Shown here: positions 1-5,584 of the stretch, in pieces
Numbering within the stretch: the first letter of the stretch is position 1
Layout of the letters: the number at the start of each line of letters is the position of its first letter
Origin: CBDULX01 sp048550535
GTDB lineage: Bacteria; Pseudomonadota; Gammaproteobacteria; SZUA-229
Length of the DNA: 8,129 bases
NCBI GenBank assembly: GCA_048550535.1
Contig: JBLYYN010000177.1
Span: 1-8,129, forward strand
Direction of reading: 5' to 3'
Position numbers and translations under genes: made by a program
The notes under the pieces: generated by a model
The model's database searches: none
What the model was told of the DNA's origin: nothing
The model's input: the letters and a program-made list of their open reading frames with translations, nothing else

Positions 1-66
1 TCTCTGACCCGGTTTTTCTGACGCGCGGCTCTTTGCGCGGTCAATGTTAAATGATTTGTTATAAAC
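1..66 (-). other. Possible partial attC site with GC-rich hairpin
   Basis: Read on the minus strand, three bases after the nuclease stop codon there is TTATAAC followed by AAATC. This resembles the start of an attC site, where the outer box ends in AAC. Further on, positions 19-26 and 35-43 form a hairpin, TGACGCGC against GCGC-G-GTCA with one bulged G. The sequence beyond it does not complement the left arm, so a full attC cannot be shown; it may be truncated, decayed, or continue beyond the window. A rho-independent terminator is less likely because no T-run follows directly on the minus strand. Confidence 0.35.
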
Positions 67-795
67 TTATTTTCGCACGTCCTTAATGTACATAGCTTTG
101 CCATCTTTCCTCATTTCGATATCAAACAACTCACTGGCTTTTATCAAGTCACTAAGCTTTTTATAACCGTAGTTAATAGATGAAAAAGAGCTGTTGTTAG
201 ATATGTAATGACCAAACCTACTCATATCAGCCCAGCCATCATCATCAGATGTCTGTTCAACTGCAGTTCTAAGCAACCTAACCAGGGAAGCGTCTTTTCT
301 TAGTTCCTGCTTACTTTTCTTTATTGGATGTTGAGGGCTGTCTGTTTTTATTTCATCTTCAGAAACAAGGTTTTCTGTGTAAATAAATGGTGAACAGGCA
401 TCGACAAATGGTTTCGGTGTCTTCTTTTCGCCAAAGCCATAAACAGGCAATCCGCTTTCAAGTATTCTTAGTACCAGGGGGGTGAAGTCGCTATCACTTG
501 TCATTAATGCGAAAGCATCAACATTTTTACTATACAGCAAGTCCATTGCATCAATAATCATTGCGGAATCTGTAGCATTTTTTCCTTTTGTATAGGCAAA
601 CTGTTGCATAGGTCGTATAGCATGAGGGTGCAATCTATCTATCCAGCCTGATAAAGATGGATTGTTCCAGTCTCCGTGTGCATGTCGAACGTTTACCATG
701 CCATATTTTGCTAGTTCTTCTAACACGCCTTCTATTGAATTATGACTGACATTATCGCAGTCAATTAGAAGCGCTATCCGTTTTCGTTCTGACAC
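67..795 (-). CDS. NYN-domain (LabA/DUF88-like) putative ribonuclease with C-terminal OST-HTH/LOTUS domain
   Basis: The protein has 242 residues. Residues 6-140 form a PIN-like NYN domain. The acidic residues expected at the metal centre are all visible: D12 and D14 in LLIDCDN, D76 and D82 in TDSAMIIDAMDLLY, and D101 and D103 in TSDSDF. Residues 167-240 look like an OST-HTH/LOTUS domain, a fold that binds RNA and often follows NYN domains in bacterial proteins. By family knowledge it is a cytoplasmic, metal-dependent RNA-processing or RNA-degrading enzyme; the target is unknown. The start is GTG, chosen because AGGAG stands 7 bases upstream and the next codons begin the conserved first strand. 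The gene follows the attC-like element at 808-897 almost directly, as a cassette gene would. It could serve RNA regulation or defence, but nothing here decides between them. Confidence 0.85.
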   Translation of the reverse strand: MSERKRIALLIDCDNVSHNSIEGVLEELAKYGMVNVRHAHGDWNNPSLSGWIDRLHPHAIRPMQQFAYTKGKNATDSAMIIDAMDLLYSKNVDAFALMTSDSDFTPLVLRILESGLPVYGFGEKKTPKPFVDACSPFIYTENLVSEDEIKTDSPQHPIKKSKQELRKDASLVRLLRTAVEQTSDDDGWADMSRFGHYISNNSSFSSINYGYKKLSDLIKASELFDIEMRKDGKAMYIKDVRK

Positions 796-807
796 GAAGT
801 TCTCCTA

Positions 808-897
808 AATTAATAACATTGAAATAACTGGTAAATCGAAGCGGTTCGATGATAGGAACAACGATTCGATTTATCCATGTTAATTTTCCTGTTAGGC
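808..897 (-). other. attC-like integron recombination site overlapping the methyltransferase stop codon
   Basis: On the minus strand, GCCTAAC at 897-891 matches the attC outer box consensus RYYYAAC and contains the TAA stop of the methyltransferase gene. Inside lies an inverted repeat: 881-865 pairs with 840-826 over 15 perfect positions, with two unpaired adenines at 878 and 874. Extrahelical bases on one arm are a hallmark of attC sites. The outer right box is poor: TTTAGGA instead of GTTRRRY. Roughly 90 bp is a usual attC length, and the nuclease ribosome binding site begins right at its end. The degenerate right box keeps confidence moderate. Confidence 0.55.
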
Positions 898-1671
898 CTG
901 TAAACCTTTTGACTCCAGAAACTCATCAGGCACATCGGCATTTTTCCGGCCAGCAATTGCGAAGTAATAAAGAGGCTGGCCTTCAATAGATAATCTGTGC
1001 CTATATCGCTCTATGTGATAAACATCAAGATATTTCGAGAAAATTAATTCGCGGATCATTTTTGAGAACCCTGATTCATCGCTGATATCAAAGAAGGACT
1101 CTTTTATATTAAATGCGATCCAGCCCTCTGTCTTGATGATATTAAAGGCCTCAATGAATGCCCTGGTAGGAATATCTCCAAATCCCAATGCGGCAACCGT
1201 TACCATGCAGTCACATTGCCATGAGGCGATATCTTCTTCCCTGTCTTTATCTAAGTTAGTGAAATCTTCAACATAGTAGGCATCGTACAGGCCGGGTCTG
1301 TCACGAATAGTGGCCTCATAAGCTTCTGGGATAATATCCACTCCTATCAAGCGAGATATACCATGTTTTTTTAGCTCCTCGCCCATCATGCCGTTACCTG
1401 CACCCAGATCTAACACTCGTAACTCCGTGAAATTATCTTGAGATTGCTTTACCGCAGATTCAAGAATGGTTGCTACTTTGACAGGAGATGTGCACTTTAA
1501 GCGATCATAAAATATTTGCTCGTATAGACCTTGTACCTGGTAAATTTCATCGTAGTCATGAAATCTGATTTTACGTTGACCTCCAGAACCCTGAAGGTAG
1601 AAATAAGATTCGTCCTGATCAAGATTGGATGATTCGGGTTTTGGAAACTGTATTCTGTGCCTTTTTAACAT
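892..1671 (-). CDS. Class I SAM-dependent methyltransferase, substrate unknown
   Basis: The protein has 259 residues. The Rossmann-type methyltransferase core runs from about residue 65 to 240. Motif I is VLDLGAGNG (86-94), the acidic end of strand 2 is GVDI (110-113), and an acidic loop ED is at 135-136. Residues 155-192 fit motifs IV-VI. The first 60 residues form an N-terminal extension with aromatic residues that may cover the cofactor or substrate pocket. The substrate cannot be told from sequence; the general look is that of small-molecule methyltransferases rather than rRNA or DNA enzymes, as no NPPY or similar motif is present. ATG is supported by AGGA five bases upstream. The stop codon is embedded in an attC-type box, so the gene is probably a cassette gene. 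It is visibly more A/T-rich than transaldolase. Confidence 0.85.
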   Translation of the reverse strand: MLKRHRIQFPKPESSNLDQDESYFYLQGSGGQRKIRFHDYDEIYQVQGLYEQIFYDRLKCTSPVKVATILESAVKQSQDNFTELRVLDLGAGNGMMGEELKKHGISRLIGVDIIPEAYEATIRDRPGLYDAYYVEDFTNLDKDREEDIASWQCDCMVTVAALGFGDIPTRAFIEAFNIIKTEGWIAFNIKESFFDISDESGFSKMIRELIFSKYLDVYHIERYRHRLSIEGQPLYYFAIAGRKNADVPDEFLESKGLQA

Positions 1672-1708
1672 GGTATTCCTATTTTGGTTTTATGATATTT
1701 AGCCTGAT

Positions 1709-1726
1709 GAGGCTGTAGAAAAACCC
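1709..1726 (-). repeat. Terminal-inverted-repeat-like end of an IS
   Basis: The plus strand reads GAGGCTGTAGAAAAACCC, resembling the G-rich CTGT-GAAAAA ends known from IS1182/IS5-type elements (from memory). It lies about 130 bp beyond the stop of the transposase remnant at 1859-1939, where the right end of such an element belongs. Together with the flanking bases it sits in a small palindrome, AGCCTGATGAGGCT (1701-1714). No partner end was found in the window. Confidence 0.4.
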
Positions 1727-1858
1727 AAATAAATCAAAACAGATTCCAGGTACTTGAATTGCCGTACAACTCAAAGCACTGATATATTTGATTATTCTAA
1801 ACCCTGAATAATTTATTGGCTCTTATCATGCCCAATTGAGTGGTTTCCGTCCAGTGTT

Positions 1859-1939
1859 TTACCCTATTGAACCGTAATGCTGTAATTTCTCGATATTGTG
1901 GACCATACAGTACATCAACCATTGGGCTTTTATCCTGGT
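1859..1939 (-). pseudogene. C-terminal remnant of an IS transposase (IS1182-like)
   Basis: Minus-strand translation from 1939 to the stop at 1861-1859 gives 26 codons including AQWLMYCMVHNIEKLQHYG. That pattern (Q-W-x-L-Y-C-M-V-H-N-I-E-K-L-x-x-Y-G) is what I recall from the C-terminal end of IS1182-family transposases. The frame is blocked by TAA at 1942-1940 and nothing upstream continues the homology, so only the tail survives. The putative terminal repeat downstream at 1709-1726 supports the reading. Family naming is from memory. Confidence 0.55.
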
Positions 1940-1991
1940 TTAGGTACCTTTATTGACTTCGGATAACTATGTTGATGTTTCCCTGGGAAAA

Positions 1992-2028
1992 GCCAAAAGA
2001 AAAGACCTGGCCCCTGGTCTTTCTTGGC
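1992..2028. repeat. Imperfect hairpin
   Basis: Left arm GCCAAAAGAAAAGACC and right arm GGTCTTTCTTGGC pair throughout if three adenines bulge out. The loop is rich in C and G. It is the first of five hairpins in 200 bp, and lies just outside the IS remnant. Confidence 0.55.
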
Positions 2029-2038
2029 CTTCTTCTCT

Positions 2039-2069
2039 CCACTACTTTTAATTAGTGTAGTGGTTTTTT
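2039..2069 (+). terminator. Rho-independent terminator-like hairpin, plus strand
   Basis: CCACTAC (2039-2045) pairs perfectly with GTAGTGG (2057-2063), an 11-base loop between, and TTTTTT follows directly at 2064-2069. The U-tract works only for plus-strand transcripts, but no plus-strand gene lies upstream in the window. It is either an orphan terminator, the end of an unrecognised small RNA, or part of a repeat. Confidence 0.5.
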
Positions 2070-2079
2070 ACTTTGATTT

Positions 2080-2190
2080 CGCCCACCTGGGCGAGTCCAT
2101 TTATGAATACCGTCCATGGCATTCACCCTTCGAGCCATGCAGAGCATGTTAAAAATTACTCCAGGTAATTTTTCCTTTTCTCGTGAAAAG
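2080..2190. repeat. Cluster of three perfect hairpins in noncoding DNA
   Basis: CGCCCA-CC-TGGGCG (2080-2093), AAAAATTAC-TCCAG-GTAATTTTT (2151-2173) and CTTTTC-TCGT-GAAAAG (2175-2190) are each perfectly self-complementary. The middle one carries A- and T-runs at its two ends and could terminate transcription in either direction, including read-through from transaldolase about 170 bases upstream on the minus strand. A 78-codon minus-strand frame across 2052-2288 looks like translated repeat DNA, not a gene. Confidence 0.55.
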
Positions 2191-2285
2191 AAACAGAACC
2201 AAAGAAACACGCCCCAACTCACAAGCCCTTCATAAAAAGCCATGAACGGTTCCCTTGTCATTGCATGATAAATGTGCCTGCTCGA

Positions 2286-2335
2286 CACCTTCTCTGGGAG
2301 GGGTATATGTGGGTAAGGGATCTACACCTTGACCC
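2286..2335 (+). repeat. Dispersed repeat, copy 1 (downstream of transaldolase)
   Basis: Positions 2286-2323 match 4077-4114 at 34 of 38 bases, with no gaps; key words are CACCTTCTCTGGGAG and GGTATATG. The likeness continues more weakly for another ten or so bases, into runs of CCTTGACCC here and CCTTAACCC there. The copy ends just before the transaldolase stop codon, so it could act in the 3' end of that transcript. Confidence 0.7.
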
Positions 2336-2341
2336 TTGACC

Positions 2342-3469
2342 CTAAATATGTACAGATACACCTATAGTTTTGAAGGTATCCAGTAATGAGGTGTAAGGCT
2401 TGATGAACTTTTCTATCCCCTCACGCTCCAGCGCCTGATCAATCTCACCCATATCTATACCCAGTTCAGCAAGGCCGTGCATCACCGCCGATGCCTGCTC
2501 AATCGCTTTGTTTATACTCAATGCCGGTTGACCATGATCACGATATGCATCGAGTGTATCAAGAGGTAGCGTATTCACCGTATCCGGTGCAATCAGTGGT
2601 TCCACATATTTCACATCACTGTATGCCGGATCTTTGGTACCGGTACTTGCCCATAACAAGCGTTGCGTAACAGCACCCGAAGCGGCTAAAGATTGCCAAC
2701 GTGATGCTTCAATGGTTTCTGTGAAACGCCGGTAGGCAAAACCGGCACTGGCGATGGCGGCCTGACCACGTAAATCCCGAGCAACATCGGCCTGTGTACC
2801 ACCCTTGCTAATGATGCCATCGAGCAGGGCATCTACCTTCACATCAATTCGGCTCAGAAAAAAGCTGGCGACACTGGCAATACCGGCGAGTGGCAGATCT
2901 TTTTCCCTGCGTGCTTCAAGGGCATCGATGTAAGCCGACAGTACTTCCAGGTAACGACCCACCGAAAATAACAGCGTCACATTAACATTGATACCCTCGC
3001 TCAGTAACTGGCGTATAGCCGGTATACCTTCGCGGGTACCTGGCACCTTGATCATGATGTTTGGCCTGGACAGACGCTTCCACAGCTTGCGAGCTTCTGC
3101 CATCGTGGCATCCGTATCGCGCGCCAATAATGGTGATACTTCGATACTGACATAACCGTCCCGACCTTTAGTTTTATCGTAGACGGAGCGGAAGGCATCG
3201 GCGGCGAGACCGATGTCTGACAGCACCAGTTGCTCATACATATCTTCAACACTGGCGCCATCCGCCTGCAAACGACTAATAGCCTCAGTATAGGCCCCAC
3301 CCTGTGCGATGGCCTTTTCAAAAATGGCTGGATTGGAGGTCAGTCCAGCCAGCTGATCTTTTTCAATCAGCCCCTGGAGTGTACCGTCCTGTAATATTTG
3401 ACGGTCAATATAATCCAGCCAGATACTTTGGCCCAGGTCTGACAGATTTAACAACGGATTAGACTTCAT
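2342..3469 (-). CDS. tal: Transaldolase
   Basis: The enzyme moves a dihydroxyacetone unit between sedoheptulose 7-phosphate and glyceraldehyde 3-phosphate in the non-oxidative pentose phosphate pathway, in the cytosol. From the chosen ATG it has 375 residues, the length of the long bacterial subfamily (actinobacterial and cyanobacterial type) rather than the roughly 317-residue E. coli TalB. Numbering from a GTG two codons earlier, the visible marks are GLTSNPAIF (44-52), YVSIEVSP (108-115), the Schiff-base lysine K143 in NIMIKVPGT, NVTLLFSV (165-172), and WASTGTKDPAYSDVKYVE (275-292). ATG at 3469 is preferred because AAGGAG stands five or six bases before it; the GTG at 3475 would overlap that site. 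The gene stands alone, with noncoding DNA of about 700 bp on both sides. Confidence 0.95.
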   Translation of the reverse strand: MKSNPLLNLSDLGQSIWLDYIDRQILQDGTLQGLIEKDQLAGLTSNPAIFEKAIAQGGAYTEAISRLQADGASVEDMYEQLVLSDIGLAADAFRSVYDKTKGRDGYVSIEVSPLLARDTDATMAEARKLWKRLSRPNIMIKVPGTREGIPAIRQLLSEGINVNVTLLFSVGRYLEVLSAYIDALEARREKDLPLAGIASVASFFLSRIDVKVDALLDGIISKGGTQADVARDLRGQAAIASAGFAYRRFTETIEASRWQSLAASGAVTQRLLWASTGTKDPAYSDVKYVEPLIAPDTVNTLPLDTLDAYRDHGQPALSINKAIEQASAVMHGLAELGIDMGEIDQALEREGIEKFIKPYTSLLDTFKTIGVSVHI

Positions 3470-3483
3470 GGTCACTCCTTATT

Positions 3484-3558
3484 GTGTAACACACTAGTGA
3501 TCTGGCAATTCCAGAATGCAACTCAGATCAGAGTTTACAGGCATAAGTTCAGTGAACT
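3484..3558 (-). promoter_or_regulatory. Palindrome-dense leader of transaldolase, possible operator region
   Basis: Within 90 bases upstream of the start are TCTGG-CAATT-CCAGA (3501-3515), an imperfect 16-bp palindrome AACTCAGATCAGAGTT (3520-3535, 14 of 16 symmetrical) and a 13-bp palindrome AGTTCAGTGAACT (3546-3558). Such symmetry can mark regulator binding sites. I see no convincing -35/-10 pair and cannot name a regulator. Confidence 0.3.
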
Positions 3559-3574
3559 CGAATAATACGGCTAC

Positions 3575-3633
3575 AAAAACCAGGGCAGAGAACAATAGTC
3601 TCTAATATTAGTAACGATTGCTCTCTCACCCTG
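3575..3633 (-). terminator. Intrinsic terminator-like hairpin upstream of transaldolase
   Basis: On the minus strand CAGGG (3633-3629), AGAGA, CAAT and G pair in order with C, ATTG, TCTCT and CCCTG (ending at 3581), interrupted by small mismatches; a short A/T-rich loop closes the stem. TTTTT follows at 3579-3575. This fits a rho-independent terminator for minus-strand transcripts. It stands about 105 bases before the transaldolase start, so it may either stop read-through from further upstream or act as an attenuator in the leader. Confidence 0.55.
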
Positions 3634-3670
3634 ATGGTACTTAGTTAAGGAAAGCATAGATCAAAGTTCC

Positions 3671-3745
3671 GTCATACCGGCATGTATTTAGCCGGTATCC
3701 AGGTAATTAAACTATGGATTCCTGTTAAAAGCATACTGGAATGAC
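3671..3745. repeat. REP/MITE-like palindromic element
   Basis: The 31-base ends, GTCATACC... and ...GGAATGAC, are inverted copies matching at 23 of 31 positions. Each half also folds by itself: ATACCGGC (3674-3681) pairs perfectly with GCCGGTAT (3691-3698), and ATTCC...GGAAT closes the other half. This belongs to the widespread GTCATTCCGG-type intergenic palindromes of proteobacteria (recalled, not searched). No coding sequence is inside. Confidence 0.75.
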
Positions 3746-3914
3746 GAATTGGGCGCAGTCTTCTCTTAAGTAAGTGCCATTACTCTCTGACTCGATTTTT
3801 CCTTAATGAATTGTTGCGCTAGAAGTTGTAAACCAAGTTTTTTTGCTCGCAGATTAAATTGTATGGAACGATTTAAAACATAATCAAGCTTTTTTATGAT
3901 TCTGGCCCGTAGGG

Positions 3915-4078
3915 TAAAGTGCACGCCTACATGGACGTAGGTGGTAGAGTAATGCAGAAGCAATTACCGAGCAGTTACCGAGGAAGTCCGGAATACAGAT
4001 TGCACATTAATCATGCGCTCCTCGGCTTGATCAATGGGGTTTTAAAAAGCAAAAATCTAAACCCCCGTTATTTGATCA
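3915..4078. repeat. Intergenic stretch built of small inverted and tandem repeats
   Basis: No convincing gene lies here. Visible parts are CCTAC-ATGGAC-GTAGG (3926-3941), two copies of TTACCGAG (3964-3971, 3976-3983), the inverted pair CCGAGGA (3978-3984) and TCCTCGG (4019-4025), and a larger stem in which TGATCAA...GGGGTTT (4028-4042) faces AAACCCC...TTGATCA (4059-4078) with unpaired bases on the right arm. This last stem runs directly into the dispersed repeat at 4077. Confidence 0.5.
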
Positions 4079-4128
4079 CCTTCTCTGGGAGAGGTATATG
4101 CGGATAAGGGCTCTGCTCCCTTAACCCT
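4077..4128 (+). repeat. Dispersed repeat, copy 2
   Basis: Second copy of the sequence at 2286-2335, in the same orientation, with 34 of 38 identical bases in the core. It lies about 100 bases upstream of the protease gene, so the two copies bracket transaldolase and its upstream region. Confidence 0.7.
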
Positions 4129-4223
4129 TCATGAAAAATAATTGCTCTCTGCCCCCTGTTAATTTAAGCTTTGTGTAATTTTGCAAAACATCCGGGGCAC
4201 CTTCTGATGACCTTAAAAAGACC

Positions 4224-5414
4224 ATGTACAAACTGATTACAGTATTACTGACTCTAGCAGCCGGACTGGTGTTGGGCTGGTTTGCTCATGTGTTCTATAT
4301 TAACAAAGCGGCGCATCCGCTTGCCTCAAATGAAACACCGGCAATCACAGCATCTCCACAGCCCGGACAAGCGGCAATTGGCGTGAAAACTGACAATGAG
4401 TCTGCGGAACAGATCGACAGCGTGATACAACTATTACAGCGTAATGCCTACCTGGAGGCGGTCGAGCGCTATGAATCCCTGCAGACATTAACCGATAGCC
4501 GCATGATGCATCAGGCAAGAGCACAAATTCTAAAACACGCACAGAAACTGCTTAGAGCGCAGAATTTTATCGGCGCAGTACAGCTGCTACAGCATTTTCT
4601 GGTGGCATCCTATCGTGATATCGACGCACGTATGCTGCTGGCAGAAGCCTATGTCGGGCAAGAGGATTATCTAACTGCAATCGAGCAATTATATGAAGTC
4701 ATCGGCATTGCCTACCAACCGCAGATGCTGGCACGTGTCACACAACGCATCCACCTTGTGGTTTATAAGCAGGCTGAACTTTACCGGAAAAATGGCGATA
4801 ACACAGGGTTGTTGGCCCTGTTCCAGAACCTGACACAAAAGCAGCCTGACCATGCGGCCTGGTTTATCGAACTTGCTGTTGCGCAGCTGGCACTGGACGA
4901 CAGGGAAGCAGCACAGTATTCGCTGGCACTGGTCACATCTGACCCAGATGTAGGAGAACAGGCGCAGGCTATGTTAGCAAAGCTACAGCCAACAGCCAGT
5001 GCCAGCCCCACAACAGATGCTTCGGCTCTGACTACAGACATTGTCGGTATTCCACTTTCACGTATGGGGCAGAGTTTTCTGGTTGAAGCGAGCCCGGGAA
5101 ATGCGCACAGTTTACAGCTGTTAATAGATACCGGCGCATCGATGACTATCCTGACCCCCGATGCGCTACAAATGCAGGGTATCCGCTACCAGGTTACCGG
5201 CCAGAGACGTGTTTTTAATACCGCCAATGGAACAGTACGTGCACCCATTTATATCCTCGAATCACTGACCGTGGGGGACTGGCGAGTAGAACAGGTTGAA
5301 GTCGGTGTGCTGGAACTAAACGGCATGGACGGCTTGCTTGGTATGAACTACCTCAGGCACTTCCGTTTCTTTATTGACCAGCATGCATCCATGTTGCGCC
5401 TGTCACAGAATTGA
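4224..5414 (+). CDS. Membrane-anchored retropepsin-like aspartic protease with helical repeat domain
   Basis: The protein has 396 residues. Residues 2-24 are a single hydrophobic segment followed by a charged and then proline/alanine-rich linker, suggesting an inner-membrane anchor with a periplasmic body. Residues 62-255 are predicted helical with TPR-like spacing (for example LLAEAYVGQEDYLTAIEQLYEVI, quoted in part: residues 138-160) and may bind partner proteins. Residues 272-394 fit a clan AA retropepsin-like protease: catalytic D302 in IDTGAS (301-306) and the hydrophobic-glycine motif GMDGLLGMNYL (367-377). Such domains act as homodimers because each gives one aspartate. The substrate is unknown. 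It is the only plus-strand gene and is convergent with the dioxygenase gene. The ribosome binding site is weak (AAAAAG). Confidence 0.85.
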   Translation: MYKLITVLLTLAAGLVLGWFAHVFYINKAAHPLASNETPAITASPQPGQAAIGVKTDNESAEQIDSVIQLLQRNAYLEAVERYESLQTLTDSRMMHQARAQILKHAQKLLRAQNFIGAVQLLQHFLVASYRDIDARMLLAEAYVGQEDYLTAIEQLYEVIGIAYQPQMLARVTQRIHLVVYKQAELYRKNGDNTGLLALFQNLTQKQPDHAAWFIELAVAQLALDDREAAQYSLALVTSDPDVGEQAQAMLAKLQPTASASPTTDASALTTDIVGIPLSRMGQSFLVEASPGNAHSLQLLIDTGASMTILTPDALQMQGIRYQVTGQRRVFNTANGTVRAPIYILESLTVGDWRVEQVEVGVLELNGMDGLLGMNYLRHFRFFIDQHASMLRLSQN

Positions 5415-5465
5415 ATATCTACACGACATTATTCTCGAAAAAAGCGCAATACACATTCACAGAGT

Positions 5466-5539
5466 TAAATGGGACAGAGGGGCTATTATTTAACCACATA
5501 CCGGAATTGATCAATTTTTATTACCTCCGTCTCCATTTA
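5466..5539. repeat. Inverted repeat between convergent genes, REP-like
   Basis: TAAATGGGACAGAGG (5466-5480) is an imperfect inverse of CCTCCGTCTCCATTTA (5524-5539), and a perfect 12-bp palindrome AATTGATCAATT sits inside at 5505-5516. The ends resemble the AAATGGGGACGGAGG words that I recall from REP sequences of gammaproteobacteria. Placed between the 3' ends of two converging genes, it could also stop transcription from both sides. TGACCCTAAATATG just after it (5542-5555) recurs exactly at 2337-2350. Confidence 0.6.
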
Positions 5540-5584
5540 CCTGACCCTAAATATGCAAATACCATAGCGGCATGCTCACTTTCT

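Noticed and set aside
67..1671. NYN nuclease and methyltransferase as a two-gene defence system
   Set aside because: An attC-like element separates them, so they are better read as independent cassettes; no known defence module matches the pair.
2052..2288. Minus-strand 78-codon frame
   Set aside because: It runs through several perfect hairpins and repeat-like words; no ribosome binding site and the peptide has a repeat-DNA look.
3766..3963. Minus-strand 65-codon frame
   Set aside because: No good ribosome binding site, begins inside repeat DNA, no recognised family. The part ending LLAQQF is protein-like, so a decayed gene remains possible.
3919..4107. Plus-strand 62-codon frame
   Set aside because: It covers the intergenic repeats and the dispersed repeat copy; it begins and ends in repeated sequence.
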